64,000 nucleotides of DNA from Heloderma charlesbogerti (Eukaryota > Chordata > Lepidosauria > Squamata > Helodermatidae): positions 558,001 through 622,000 of the forward strand of contig JANEZZ010001952.1 of assembly GCA_026122225.1 (NCBI GenBank), read 5' to 3'. The notes beneath the pieces were generated by a model, which was not told where the DNA came from, searched no databases, and saw only the letters and a list, made by a program, of their open reading frames with translations. The translations under genes were made by a program, and so were the position numbers. Shown one piece after another: positions 1 through 11,050 of the stretch. Positions within the stretch are counted from its first letter, which is position 1. Each line of letters opens with the position of its first letter.

Positions 1-176
1 CCCCGGCCTGAATTTCGGCCAGGCGAGGCGGGGCACCTCCTCCCCTGGCCTGAATTTTGGCCAGGCGAGGCGGGGCACTTCCCCCCCGGCCTGAACTTCG
101 GGGGGAGAACCGAAGCGCCTCCCCCCCACCGCGAAGCAAGCTGCGGGACCAGGTAAGTGACTTTCGTACATCACTA
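1..176 (+). mobile_element. Family P element, right (beta) end only
   Basis: The window opens inside a P element. GC-rich blocks (GGCCTGAATTTCGGCC, GAGGCGGGGCACCTCC) lead to a donor-like CAGGTAAGT near 149-157 and the terminus CATCACTA, one change from CATCCCTA. The following AGGTAAGG (177-184) is the expected right target-site copy, because the same bases occur at this point in the other BovB of the window. The element therefore sits inside the BovB that continues to 2812; its left half lies outside the window. Confidence 0.75.
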
Positions 177-693
177 AGGTAAGGTGGTCTGGTACTCCCA
201 TCTCTTTAAGAATTTGCCACAGTTTGTTGTGATTCACACAATCAAAGGCTTTAGCATAGTCAATGAAGCAGAAATACATTTTTGGAATTCTCTTGCTTTC
301 TCCATCATCCAGTGAATGTTGGCGATTTGATTTCTAGTTCCTCTGCCTCTTTGAAACCCAGCTTGTACTTCCAGTAGTTCTCGGTTCACATACTGCTGAA
401 GCCTAGCTTGTAGGATTTTGAGCATCACCTAGCTGGCATGTGAAATGAGCACAATTGTATGGTAGTCTGAACACTCTTTGGCATTGCCCTTCTTTGGTAT
501 TGGAATGTAAACTGACCTTTTCCAGTCTTGTGGCCACTGCTGAGTGTTCCAAATCTGTTGGCATACTGAGTGCAGCACTTTAATAGCATCATCTTTTAGG
601 ATTTCAAATAGCTCAGCTGGAATTCTGTCATCTCCGTGAGCTTTGTTGTTAGCAATGCCTCCTAAGGCCCACTTGACTTCACTCTCTAGGATG

Positions 694-1122
694 TAGGGAT
701 GTACGAAACTCCCCTTACCTGGCTCCGCTGGGTTCCGCTAGGGGGGGAGGCACTCCGTCCCTCCCTCAGAATCCTGGCCGGCTGGCTCCGCTCTGCGGGG
801 ATTCCACGGAGCCGCCGGCTGGCTCCGCCAGCAGCCGGACATATGGCCGCTGGCTAGCAGGGATGCAAATGGCGGCGGCCGTAGCCACTGCCGTTTGCAT
901 CCCTGTAGTCAGCCGTGATAGGCTACGTAAAGAAACAAAAAACGGGTGCACGCAAATGGCGGCGGCTACAGCCGCCACCATTTGTGTTCCTTATTTTTCA
1001 CCGTCTTAGTCTACGTAAATATTTACGTAGACTAAGATGGCGAAAATAAGGGGGAACGCAAATAGCATTTTTTGGGGGGGAACCCTCACCGAGATCCGTA
1101 GCAGAATTCTCTGCCATCCCTA
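694..1122 (-). mobile_element. Family P MITE inside BovB, perfect 8-bp TSD
   Basis: The element runs from TAGGGATGTACG to CTGCCATCCCTA and is flanked by CTAGGATG at 686-693 and 1123-1130. Removing it restores colinear BovB sequence. The beta end is on the left (ACTCCCCTTACCTGG carries a reverse donor-like motif) and a shortened alpha end is on the right. Inside are GCAAATGGCGGC hairpins near 866-902 and 955-990 and a perfect 34-bp palindrome at 1004-1037. It has no coding capacity, so any movement needed a transposase from elsewhere. Confidence 0.92.
1004..1037. repeat. Perfect 34-bp palindrome (TAGTCTACGTAAAT class)
   Basis: Both 17-base arms read TCTTAGTCTACGTAAAT with no spacer, so the centre lies between 1020 and 1021. 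It is flanked by AAGATGGCGAAAATAAGG on the right. The same module recurs in almost every P element. Confidence 0.95.
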
Positions 1123-2812
1123 CTAGGATGTCTGGCTCAAGTTCAGTGACCGCACTATCATGGCTATCAGGGACATTCAGATCTTTTCTGTATAGTTCTT
1201 CTGTGTATTCTTTCCACCTCTTCTTAATCTCATCTGCTTCTGTTAGGTCCCTGCCTTCTTTGTCCTTTATCATGCCCATCTTTGCACAAAACGTTCTCTT
1301 GAGATCTCCGTTTTTCTTGAAAAGATCTCTAGTCTTTCCCATTCTGTTGTTTTCCTCGATTTCTTTGCATCATTCATTTACGACAGCCTTCTTGTCTCTC
1401 CTTGCTATTCTCTGGAACACTGCATTCAGTTGGGTATATCTTCCCCTTTCTCCCTTGCTTTTCACTTCCCTTCTTTCCTCAGCTACTTGTAAAGCCTCAT
1501 CAGACAGCCACTTTGCTTTCTGGCATTTCTTTTTCTTTGGGATGGATTTCGTTGCTGTCTCCTGAACAAAGTTACGGACCTCGGTCCATAGTTCCTCAGG
1601 CACTCTGTCTATCAGGTCTGATCCCTTAAATCTATTCCTCACCTCCACTGTGTATTCATAAGGGATATGATTTAGGTCATACCTGAATGGTTTAGTGGTT
1701 TTCCCTACATTCTTCAATTTCAGCCGAAATTTTGCAAGAAGCAGCTCATGGTCTGAGCCACAGTCAGCTCCAGGTCTTGTTTTGACGGACTGTATGGAGC
1801 TTCTCCATCTTTGGCTGCAAAGGACATAATCAATCTGATTTCGATATTGACCAGCTGGTGATGTCGATGTGTAGAGTCGCCTCTTGTGCTGTTGGAAAAG
1901 AGTGTTTGCTATGATCAGCGTGTTCTCTTGGCAAAACTCTATTAGCCTTTGTCCTGCTTCATTTTGTACTCCAAGGCCATGCTTGCCTGTTATCCCGGTG
2001 ATTTCTTGACTTCCTACTTTATCATTCCAATCCCCTATGATGAAGAGGACATCTTTTTTTGGTGTTAGTTCTAGAAGGTCGTTGTAGGTCTTCATAGAAC
2101 CGATCAACCTCAGCTTCTTCGGCCTCTGTGGTTGGGGCGTAGACTTGAATTACTGTGATGTTGAATGGTTTGCCTTGGATTCGTACTGAGATCATTCTAT
2201 CATTTTTGAGATTGTACCCCAGTACTGCTTTTCCCACCCTTTTGTTGGCTATGAGTGCTATTCCATTTCTTCTAAGGGATTCTTGCCATTCAGGTCACCT
2301 GAATTAAATTCTCCCATGCCTGTCCATTTTAGTTCGCTGATTCCCAAGATGTCGATGTTCAATCTTGCCATCTCATGTTTGACCACCTCCAGCTTACCTT
2401 GATTCATTGAACTTACATTCCAGGTTCCTAAACAATATTGTTCTTTATATCATCGGATTTTCTTTTCACCACCAGACACATCCACAGCTGAGTGTCCTTT
2501 TGGCTTTGGCCCAGCCGCTTCACTCTTTCGGGTGCTACTTGGAAATTCCCTCTGCTCTTCCCCAGTTGGGCACCTTCCGACCTGAGGGGCTCATCTTCCA
2601 GCTTCATATCTTTTAGCCTTGTGATATGTTCCATGGGGTTTTCTTGGCAGGAATACTGGAGTGGGTTGCCATTTCCTTCTCCAGTGGACCACATTTTGCC
2701 AGAACTCTCCACCACGACCTGTCCATCTTGGGTGGCCCTGCATGGCATAGCTTATGGCTTCACTGAGTTATGCAAGCCCCTTCGCCACAACAAGGCATTG
2801 ATCCATGAAGCC

Positions 2813-2950
2813 TTATCTTCCATTAATTTGTGTAACTGCTTTCTAAAGCCATCCAAATTGGTGGCCTTCACTACATCTTATGGTAGTATATTTCATACTT
2901 TAACTATGCACTGTGTAACTGTGTGAAGAAGTACTTCCCCAAATCACATG
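2813..2950 (-). mobile_element. CR1-type LINE 3' fragment
   Basis: On the minus strand this stretch matches the C-terminal coding end of the CR1-like LINE that recurs at 10163-10563 and 51797-51965 (motifs like the KLWNSLP block and a following TNLDGF-type segment). It directly abuts the BovB 5' end. It is short and degenerate. Confidence 0.7.
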
Positions 2951-3391
2951 GTGTCATCATTAAAGGTAGACTAGAATATGGAAGTATAATTTCCCTGTGC
3001 ACCTACAATGAGCTAACCAGAATGACAATTTCATATTCAAAGAACATTCAAAGAACATCATATTAAAAGATTTCAAGAACATTACCCCCCCACCTCATTT
3101 CCACATACACACACCACACACTCACACAGCACTGATGGCCTCAGAAGTAAGTTGCTAGTCCTTAGGGATGCAGTGGAGTAAAATAAATACTTGGAAATGT
3201 ACAACCTGTGCCAATGTTTGGTACCCACTTTCTACCTTGTCCAGTCACCCTGGACAACCATGTGCACTTATGCCAGAGTTCCATGACTTCTGGCATCCAT
3301 TCATTTATCTGTTTCTCTCCTTTTCTCTCTGTCTCTCTGTCTACTGTCTCTGTCTCTGTCTTTTTCTGTGCGTGTGTGTGTGCTTCTCTAG
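2951..3391. other. Intergenic or intronic DNA, CT/GT-rich at its end
   Basis: No transposon boundary is recognised. From about 3310 the sequence becomes a CTCTGTCT-type simple repeat followed by GTGTGTGT and CTTCTCTAG. That forms a long pyrimidine tract ending in AG at 3390-3391, a plausible splice acceptor for the candidate exon that follows. Confidence 0.5.
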
Positions 3392-3545
3392 CAGAAGCAG
3401 TAGCAACTGTAGCCTGGAGACAGATGACGATGAGCTTCCCTATGGAGATGAAGTGGATTATAACACTGACAGCTGCTCTGACCAGGAAGGAGACTTCTCA
3501 GAGCTGGAGAAAGACATCCAGGAGCATCCCCACTCCCAGAATTGA
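3392..3545 (+). CDS. Candidate terminal coding exon of an unidentified gene
   Basis: After a good acceptor (pyrimidine-rich tract, then CTTCTCTAG) one frame stays open for about 51 codons to a TGA at 3543-3545. The product is markedly acidic and serine-rich, with SNCSLETDDDELPYGDEVDY early, then DSCSDQEGDFSELEKDIQ, ending HPHSQN. It has neither the GC skew of the palindromic elements nor any retrotransposon motif, so it may be the last exon of a real gene, with the 3'UTR following. I do not recognise the gene. A chance frame remains possible because the stretch is short. Confidence 0.35.
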
Positions 3546-4325
3546 AAATGGGAAGGAAGTCACAGAGGCCAACGCAGAGCAGATGTGTGTCCCCACAGCT
3601 CCATGGAGGACTTTTACATCTCCAGTCAGCAAGCAGCCGGTAGCAGATTTGTCCCACTGCTGTCAACACAGCTTGGAGGCTTCAGTGTGGAACGGAGAGC
3701 AAGATGGAGCTTTCGATTCCCAAGCAATAAGCCAATAGGTCACTGCTTGTGTCTGCTTCTTTGCTGGTGACAGTTCCAGTCCCAGTCGTCTTGCCCCAGT
3801 TGCGTTCCAAAATAGACCTTTTCTTCTCTTTTTTGGTGTTGATGTTATTATCTAGATCCCATAGAAAAAGGGAAAGGTTATTTGCAATGTTTTCAGAGCT
3901 GTGCACACATGACCTCTCAAAATTCTCCAGCCTATTTGTTGGCAGAGGAACTGGAGGACAATTTCATCTGATTTCTCTAGGAAGGGAGGAATTCTTCATC
4001 AGTTTCTTGTGGACAGGATTCACCATTAACAGTGGCAATAGCACAGCACCTTTATTTTTCCCCCTAAGGGATTTTTTTGGGGTGGGGTGGGGGGTTGATG
4101 CCACTGCAAATGACAGCAGCAGCAAGTGTGATGCAACCTGGCTGCCATTTTGCATCCTCCACAATGTCCCAGAGTTAGGATTGCCTTAGTGCATTGTGGG
4201 GAATGGTAGCTGGCACCTCCAAAAATGGTGGAGAAGACTGGGAGAAATTTCTCAGAAATGTTCATGCGGGGGGGGAAAGGTATTCTGAGAAAGTCTGGCC
4301 CAGTGCTAGTAGTGATTTTTGAACT
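3546..4325. other. No recognised feature (possible 3'UTR)
   Basis: Unique-looking sequence without transposon boundaries. If the upstream exon is real, this would hold its 3'UTR. I see no clear polyadenylation signal close to the stop. Confidence 0.4.
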
Positions 4326-4640
4326 CACCTAAATTCTTGGAAAATCACTTAGATTTACCTTTTGGCTTGCTCCTGTTTTAGTTTTTGACCTGTTCTTTGG
4401 CTTCTTCAAATGGAAAAGTGTACATTTCGAATGGAGAAAGTATGGAGATTTCTGGGTGTATTTTTTCCCCCCAGAGTGTGCACTCCCCCTTTCCATTGAC
4501 TCAAGGGTGAAAATGCATATGTATTTTTGAAATGCATATTTCAAAGTGCACATTTAAAAACAGCAACATATTTGAGTGTGATCACAAGTTCGGGAAATTC
4601 CAATCATTTCTCTCTCTCTAAAAACAAGAAAAGAAAAAAA
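4326..4640. mobile_element. Degenerate family X relic
   Basis: Scattered GTGTACATTT, GTGCACTCCC, AATGCATATG and AAGTGCACATTT motifs in both orientations resemble the other X elements (12532-12931, 15216-15608, 57431-57740). No TAGGGATG terminus or TSD survives. Confidence 0.35.
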
Positions 4641-4914
4641 ATGTATTCCTACTTGTGTTCACATTCAGGATTGTGAACGAGAGGTATTTGCATGATTTGT
4701 GGACACAAATGAAACGTCCATACATCCCTTAGCTGTAATATCAGTCTCTCTGTATGGGGAGGCATGAACACTAATTGACTAACACTGGCCAAGAATAGCC
4801 AAGTGGGGCATGTAGGATAGATCTTCTTGGCAGCATACCCTGCTGAGTTGCTGTAGGTGTTTCTGTCTACTTCCACACAGCAATTGTTTTATTGCCTGGT
4901 ATGAACATTCATTT

Positions 4915-5245
4915 TGGAGTAACACTTATCTATAATTTATTAATCATATTTATATGCCACTTAATATAATAAAATCACTATGCACTTAACATGCAAAAAT
5001 ACTTACAAAAATGCTGTTAAATGAATATACGATACTGTCTCATAATAAACAGTTACAACTTAAACAATAAATAAAAATAAAAATGTGGCAGTGTTGTGAT
5101 CAGTTGCAAGCCAGGGAGAGTTAGTGTAGGAAAATGAATGCCTTTTCAAAAGGCATGCAAAACGTACCACATTTTCTGTCTCCCAAACCACAAAGGGGAG
5201 AATGTTCCAGAGGATGGATGCCACTGAGAAGGTTCATTTTTGAGT
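4915..5245 (-). mobile_element. L2-type LINE 3' end fragment, antisense
   Basis: A TATTTATATGCCACTTAATA start, then an A/T-rich stretch and a segment containing AAAAGGCATGCAAAACG and CCAAACCACAAAGGGGAG. This is the arrangement of the L2-type LINE 3' region seen antisense at 7895-8340, 14390-14725 and 38030-38280. Confidence 0.55.
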
Positions 5246-5352
5246 TGTTAAATGGCAACATTCTGTTGGTCATAGAATGGCCATGTATGAACTAGCTGTG
5301 GGCTTTTTCCCAAACTCTGGGAACTTTGTTGGTGAATTTTTTCCCCCCGAAG

Positions 5353-6025
5353 TAGGGATGTCAGAGAATTCCATGACGGATCTCGGTGAGGCCGAATGCC
5401 AGTGTATTCGGCACCCTGAAATCCATCGTGGAACGAAGCCCCCGCCCCCCAACCCACCAAAGGTGCGTGAAATGGAGCACTTACCTGCTCCCGTCTGCAC
5501 TGCTTTGCGAATGGCAGTCGTCCTGTGGCCGCCATTCGCTTCGTCTTCATAGCCGTGATAGGCTAAGTAAATACTTACGTAGCCTATCACGGCTAACGCA
5601 GGGATGCCATTTGCGTCCCTGCAGAGGCCGTGAAAGGCTACGTAAGTATTTATGTAGCCTATCACGGCAGGGGTGAAAAAACCCCAGCGTACGCAAATGG
5701 CGGCGGCTACCGCCATTTGCGTACGCTGGGTTTTTTTCCCCCTGCCTTGAAAGGCTACATAATTATTTACATAGCCTAGCACGGCTCAATACAGGGATGT
5801 AAATGGCGGCGGCTACGACAGCTGCCATTTGTGTCCCCGCAGGGCTGCCCAGTGGCCGGATGTCCAGTGGCTTGGCTGCAGAGCGGAGCAGGCTGGACAG
5901 AATTCTGGGGGGGAGGACCGGATCACCTCGCCCCTCATCAAGGATTCTGGGGGGAGGGACGGAGCGCCTCCCTGCCACTGTGGATTGCCTGGCGCGGAGC
6001 CAGGTAGGTGTTTCGTACATCCCTA
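5353..6025 (+). mobile_element. Family P MITE, near-perfect TSD
   Basis: Alpha end on the left (TAGGGATGTCAGAGAATTCC) and beta end on the right (GGTGTTTCGTACATCCCTA). The flanks CCCCGAAG (5345-5352) and CCCCAAAG (6026-6033) match at 7 of 8 positions. The interior is a string of palindromes: a GATAGGCTA class at 5551-5594, a second GATAGGCTACGTA hairpin near 5630-5675, a GTACGCAAATGGCGG hairpin near 5690-5730 and a further TAGCC hairpin near 5750-5785. No coding capacity. Confidence 0.88.
5551..5594. repeat. GATAGGCTACGTA-class palindrome, 44 bp
   Basis: The arms read AGCCGTGATAGGCTAAGTAA and its complement TTACGTAGCCTATCACGGCT with one mismatch. This hairpin type is the hallmark module of family P. 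Confidence 0.92.
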
Positions 6026-6199
6026 CCCCAAAGTTCTGCCATGTGCACAAATTTCTGAACAATTTGCATAACTTATAGCTGTAATTTGCACAACTTACAG
6101 AACCTGCAGGGGAAAATGTGCAAACTGCCCAGAAAATCCATGAACTGGCTGGATTCAGTGCAGACCGAGTCAGGCACTGCAGTGGGAACCAGAACAAAG

Positions 6200-7240
6200 T
6201 AGGGATGACAGAGAATTCCGCCACAGATCTTGGTGAGGCCGAATGCCAGAGCATTCGGACCCCCGAACTCAGTGGCAGAATGGCCTGCCACCCCCCCGCC
6301 CCCCTGCAGATCCCCCCCGGGACGAGACTTACCTGGGGCGGATCTTCCGGGCGGCGGCGGCTCTGGCGGCGGCTTTGGCAGCAGCGGCAACGATGGTAGC
6401 GGAGGCTGGTGTTCCGACCGGCCGCCACTGCCGCCATTTCCAGTCTTGTAAAAGAAAAAAAAAAAAAAGACATGATAGGCTATGTAAAGATTCACGTAGC
6501 CTATCATGGCTAGGATTAAAAAAAAAAAAACCACGACGTGATAGGCTACGTAAATATTTACGTAGCCTATCATGGCTGGGTGGGTTAAAAAAAAAAAACG
6601 CGTACGGAAATGGCAGCGGCTATGGCCGCCGCCATTTGCGTTCCATATTTTTCGCCATCTTAGTCTACGTAAATATTTACATAGACTATGATGGCAAAAA
6701 TAAAGGGGAACGCAAATAGCGTAGCGGGCGCTATTTGCATCCCTTTTTGATTCCCCGTTTTAGCCTACGTAAATCTTTACGTAGGCTAAAACGGGGAATC
6801 AAAAAGGGATGCAAATAGTGCCCGCCATACTATTTCCGTTCCCCTTATTTTCGCCATAGTCTACGTAAATGTTTACATAGACTACATGTGCCAAAATAAG
6901 GAATGCAAATGGCGGCGCCCATGGGTGCTGCCATTTGCGTACGCACGGTTTTGTTTTTTTTTCAGTCAGCCATGATAGGCTATGTAAATATTAATGTAGC
7001 CTATCACGGCTGACTGCAGGGATGCAAACGGTGGCGGCTATGGCCGCCGCCATTTGCGTCCCGGCAGGACAGAAGGATTCGCGGCCGGAGGGATGGGGCG
7101 CCTCCCCCCTGGCCAGAATTTCGGGGGGGAGGGACGGGGCGCCTCTCCCCCAGCCAGAATTTTGGGGGGAGGGACGGAGCACCTCCCCCCCACCGCAAAT
7201 CAAGCTTCGGGATCAGGTAAGGGACTTTTGTACATCCCTA
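6200..7240 (+). mobile_element. Family P element, long copy
   Basis: TAGGGATGACAGAGAATTCC starts the alpha end; the beta end closes with ATCAGGTAAGGGACTTTTGTACATCCCTA. The left subterminal region has reverse donor ACTTACCTG near 6330, the right has CAGGTAAGG near 7215. At least eight palindromes lie between, including a perfect one at 6539-6572. The flanks GAACAAAG and CCCACAGG do not match, so one side may have been rearranged. A Y element starts 9 bp after the right end. Confidence 0.85.
6539..6572. repeat. Perfect 34-bp palindrome (GATAGGCTACGTAAAT)
   Basis: Both arms are TGATAGGCTACGTAAAT with no spacer, centred between 6555 and 6556. Single-stranded DNA or transcribed RNA could fold it into a 17-bp stem. 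Confidence 0.95.
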
Positions 7241-7248
7241 CCCACAGG

Positions 7249-7663
7249 TAGGGATGTTGGAGAAATTCGAGACGGACTAAAATGAGCTCAGATTTCTAAG
7301 AATGTGACCTTCAGAATCTGTTGCAGAGCGACCCCCTCAGGCCAAGCAGATTCAGTGGACTTTCAGATGAATTTTTTCTTTTACTTCCCTGAAGTTTATG
7401 CATATATATTCGTAGGAAAATATGTAAGTTTCTGCTGAGGAAACATTGAATGGAATGGGGGACAATATGCTAAATGTTATGTACTAGAGTAAATTGTGTA
7501 AATACATATGTAAATACTTACAGAATTATTTGCACATTTTTTCTGCATGATGAAAAATACCAAATCATATCCACCTGTGAGTGGACGCTGGAACAAAAGG
7601 CACCCGACAGCCCACAAAACACAGATGGAGCAGATTTTAAGCAGTCCGTACATCCCTTCCCTA
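7249..7663. mobile_element. Family Y MITE, perfect 8-bp TSD
   Basis: TAGGGATGTTGGAG opens and CATCCCTTCCCTA closes the element; CCCACAGG stands at 7241-7248 and 7664-7671. The interior is AT-richer than family P and lacks its palindromes. A copy in opposite orientation occurs at 39702-40117 (shared blocks around GCACCCGACAGCCCAC and the TGTAAATACTTACAGAA-type hairpin), and a relic at about 17960-18079. Confidence 0.85.
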
Positions 7664-7671
7664 CCCACAGG

Positions 7672-7752
7672 TTGGCGAGCAGGGTGCAGGAGGCTGGACC
7701 GGGGGGAGTCTGTTGGACTCTGCCCACTCCTCCAACTCCTGCACCATCCCTA
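7672..7752. mobile_element. Right-end remnant of a family Z-like element
   Basis: The GAGCAGGGTGCAGGAGGCTGG block and the end CACCATCCCTA resemble the right part of the block near 26900-26970 and Z elements. The left part is missing; the Y element lies immediately upstream. Confidence 0.5.
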
Positions 7753-7894
7753 GTGAGACCTAGCTCTAGCTGAATTAGGATTCAGGCAAGGTGAGGGAGA
7801 TGTGAGATGAGGCAAAGCAAGCAACAGGCCAAAGAAACTGGTGCTTACAGCTGTTGCAGAGCTTTGTCAGGCCAGCAGCCTGACACAGAAGCCT

Positions 7895-8340
7895 TTCTTT
7901 ATTGATATTTATTTATTTATTTGTTTGTTTGTTTATTTATTTATTTATGGCACTTATGATCACCATCACCCTTGGAGTTCCCAGAAAAGCTTACAATGAA
8001 ACCCCAAATCAGTGTTGTTGTTATTGTTGTTGTTTTAAACAATACAAAAGCAATCTGAACCACTTCAAGGAAGTGGTTAATAAAAAGTGGCTGATAAAAA
8101 TTCAGCACTAGAAATGTGTCTAAATCACCTGCATAAATCATCATCATCACCACCTGGGGCAGAAAAATAAACCAACTGAGGGCTAGGAGAGTCTCCCTGG
8201 GAGGAGAGTTCCGGAGACGAGACACCACAACTGAAAAGGCTCTGATCTCTGGTCCTTACCCACCTCTCCTCCAGTTCAGGGAAACCTGGAGAAGAGCTTC
8301 TGAAGATGATAGGCAGGTACATGTGGAAGGAAGCAATCAT
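7895..8340 (-). mobile_element. L2-type LINE 3' end, antisense
   Basis: Begins with a TTTATTTATTTG-type array (the 3' tail on the minus strand), then GCACTTATGATC and a segment with CCTGGGAGGAGAGTTCCGGAG, the minus-strand counterpart of the lizard L2-like 3' region (compare 14390-14725). 5'-truncated. Confidence 0.65.
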
Positions 8341-8344
8341 TAAA

Positions 8345-8942
8345 TAGGGAATACTAGCTGCTCTGCTCTGCTCTGCTTTGACTAAAGGGTTCTTTGTGAG
8401 TGTACCTGGATCCTTCAGTTCCCTCCTTTCGTCAGGGCTGGGTGTTGATGGAAAAGCTGACTCTGTGCCTTACAGTTTTATGTACAAGACTCAAGATGGA
8501 CTCAGGTCCTACCATGTGTGGAAATGCTTACGTGGCTTTAAGTGAAGGCCACAGGACATAGATTCTCCAACCTAGCTAAGAAGGTTGGACTCAACGGAGC
8601 CTCATCTTACAAATCCTGAAAGTGATTCCCCCTGAGAGAAAACACAGGGTCATCAGTGATACTGTTGAAGGTCTCTAAGCCAGTTAAGAATGCAATTCCA
8701 TCCATGTTTCCTCAGAAGTCAATCCAATTGTGTTCAATGGGACATACTTCCAGGTGAATGTGCATAGCAGTAGAGCCTTACAGTCCAATCCTAATGCATG
8801 TCCATGGAGTGAGCCGCATTGAGATAAATGGGTGCTCGTCACATGTAAGTGGGTACAGGATTACAGCTGTGTTCAGTTTACTACATGATCTTGCCTTGGC
8901 AGATAAACTGACTGAGAAGTGGAGTTGCCATTCATCCTGTTT
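8345..8942. other. No recognised feature
   Basis: Ordinary, apparently single-copy sequence. A short CTGCT repeat occurs near 8361-8382. Confidence 0.4.
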
Positions 8943-8950
8943 TGGAGTGA

Positions 8951-9891
8951 TAGGGTTGGCGGAGAATTTCTCCACGAATCTTCGGGAGGCCGAGTGCCGA
9001 CGCATTCGGCCCCCCAAAAGTGTTGGGGCAATTCTCCGCCGGCCCCCTACCCCCCCCGGATGGGACTTACGTGGCCAAATGTCCCTCTTGGCGGCGGGTC
9101 CTGGTGGCGGTTCGGCGGCGTTTTGGTAGGGGCGGGGGCGGCGGCCGGTCTCCCGACAGGCTGCCACTGCCGCCATTGCAAAAAAAAAAAATTAAAGTAA
9201 AAAACCAACAACACACACCTGTGATAGGCTACGTAATGATTTACGTAGCCTATCATGGCTAGATTTCCAAAGTCAGCCGTGACAGGCTACGTAAATCGTC
9301 ACGTAGCCTATCACGGGTGACTTTGAAAAAAAAAAAAAGTGCGTATGCAGGCGGCGCCCATGGGGCGCCGCCATTTGCGTTCCTTATTTTGGCACGTCTA
9401 GTCTACATAAACATTTACGTAGACTACGGCGAAAATAAGGGAACGCTATTTGCATATAAATTTTTACGTAGACTAGACGTGCCAAAATAAGGAACGCAAA
9501 TGGCGGTCCCCATGGGAGCCACCATTTGCGTACGCGCTTTTTTTTCTTTTTCAAAGTCACCCGTGGTAGGCTACGTGACGATTTACATAGCCTATCATGG
9601 CTGACTTTGGAAATCTAGCCATGATAGGCTATGTAAATCGTCACGTAGCCTATCATGGGTGTGTGTGTGTGTGTGTTACTCTTTTTTTCACGGCCGGGTA
9701 GACGGGGCGCTCCTACCCGGCCTGAATTTCGCCGGCGAGGGATGGGGCACCTCCCCCCTGGCCTGAATTTCGGCTGGTCGAGGCGGGGTGCCTCCCCCCC
9801 CTCGCCTGAACTTCGGGGGGAGAACCGAAGCGCCTCCCCCCCACCGTGAAGCAAGCTGCGGGACCAGGTAAGTCCCTTTTGTCCATCCCTA
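8951..9891 (+). mobile_element. Family P element, gamma/beta type
   Basis: TAGGGTTGGCGGAGAATTTC starts a gamma end, a hairpin of GGAGAATTTCTCC type; the beta end closes with CCAGGTAAGTCCCTTTTGTCCATCCCTA. The body between about 9215 and 9660 is a large imperfect palindrome whose arms each contain two GATAGGCTACGT hairpins plus GCAAATGGCGGC-type blocks. The flanks (TGGAGTGA and AGTGTGAA) give no convincing TSD. Confidence 0.82.
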
Positions 9892-10162
9892 AGTGTGAAA
9901 GCTCTGTGCAAGGGAAGTTAGACATATTTAAGTACTTCTGTCATGGTGGTATGAATGCCATATCCTAGATGCCATGGGGCCTCAGTCCCAGGAGCCAAAT
10001 CTAGCCCTCCTGGGGCCCCGATCCAGCTCTCTGGGGTTCCTCAGATGGCAACACACCCCTTAGCCACAACACCCCCCCCCAATAATTTTGTCCAGGGTTT
10101 TTTTCCCATTCTAAAAGGTTGAAATGCCTCTCCTAGATTAGTTACTGGCAGTAACAGCTTTA
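9892..10162. other. No recognised feature
   Basis: Short unique-looking gap between the P element and CR1. A C-run near 10069-10080 is the only oddity. Confidence 0.4.
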
Positions 10163-10563
10163 CTTAAGAACATCAGAAGAGCCATGCTGGATCAGACCTA
10201 GGGTCTAGTCCAGCATTCTGTTCACACAGTGACCAAACAGCTGCCCACGGGAAAATCACAAGCAGGACACACATGCAACACCACCCTCCCACCCATGTTC
10301 CCCAGCAACTGGTGTACACCGGCATACTGCCTCTAATACTGGAGGTAGCACATAGCCATCAAGACTAGTAGTCATTGATAGCCTTCTTCTCCAGGAATTT
10401 GTCCAACTCCCTTCTCAGGCCATCCAAATTGGAGGTCACCACTGCATTCTCTGGCAGTGAATTCCATAGTTTAACTCTGCGCTGTGCGAAGAAGTCCTTC
10501 CTTTTATCTGTCCTGAATCTCCCACCAACCAGCTTCATATTTTTTGTATTGCTTTGTATTTGG
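10163..10563 (-). pseudogene. CR1-type LINE C-terminal and 3' fragment
   Basis: On the minus strand a frame reads GGRFRTDKRKDFFAQRRVKLW, followed by NSLPENAVVTSNLDGLRREL and FLEKKAINDY. This is the C-terminal end of the CR1-group ORF2 common in reptiles. The low-coordinate end (AAGAACATCAGAAGAGCC) is the 3' region. It is 5'-truncated and inactive. Confidence 0.85.
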
Positions 10564-11050
10564 GTCACACCCCTTCTCCCTTTGGCCCTGCCCTCCTTTG
10601 CCTTAGGCTCTGCCCACCTGTGGAATGCAGCTCCTGAGAGTTTCTCTGGTATTGAATTTGATTCTTGGGCAGAAGGAGGGTCCCCACACCTGCAATGTGC
10701 TAATAGTGAATTCATTCTCTATGTCTGGCATTTGTAGGATAGTAAGTTTTGCAGAAGTACAATAACATAGAAAAAAATAAGGGGGACCCCAAAACATCCC
10801 AATAAGGACTGAGCGTGTAATCGGAGGCTGCTGCTGGACTGGGAGAAAATACAATTTAAAAATCGGTTGGGAGAAGGCAAATGGAATGGATTCTCCTGAA
10901 AGTGGGCATAGCTGGCTGGCATGTGATAAAAGAAGCACTCCACACTGACACATTTTGTGGCAGGTCCCACTTTCTTTTCTGAAATGGTACTTGTCCTGCT
11001 TTAGATCGAGTCTTGGGCTGTTTGCAAGCAAGTACAGGGAGTGATGCAAT

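Larger units (their letters stand above)
177..2812 (-). pseudogene. BovB (RTE-clade) LINE, antisense, disrupted
   Basis: Read on the minus strand this is the 5' part of a BovB LINE: a 5' leader (about 2300-2812), an apurinic-type endonuclease region (about 1370-2240) and the start of the reverse transcriptase region (177-693). The endonuclease shows GDWNDK and SDHELL, matching the catalytic Asp/Asn and Asp-His motifs of this class. The frame is broken near 2100 between VDRFYEDLQR and the downstream segment, and stops are scattered elsewhere. A family P element at 694-1122 splits it, and another P element cuts off its 3' end at 176. It is a dead copy. BovB is known for horizontal spread among squamates, ruminants and ticks. 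Confidence 0.93.

Noticed and set aside
5551..5594. Rho-independent terminators or microRNA precursors at each hairpin
   Set aside because: Bacterial terminators do not apply. MicroRNA hairpins need a loop and bulges with expression evidence; these are perfect spacer-less DNA palindromes. Small-RNA data would be needed.
5270..6719. Overlapping reading frames of 90-240 codons on both strands across the palindromic elements
   Set aside because: They run through inverted repeats, so the same peptides (for example MIGYVNIYVAYHG) recur in many copies and on both strands. GC-rich palindromes lack stops by composition; no domain or codon pattern supports coding.
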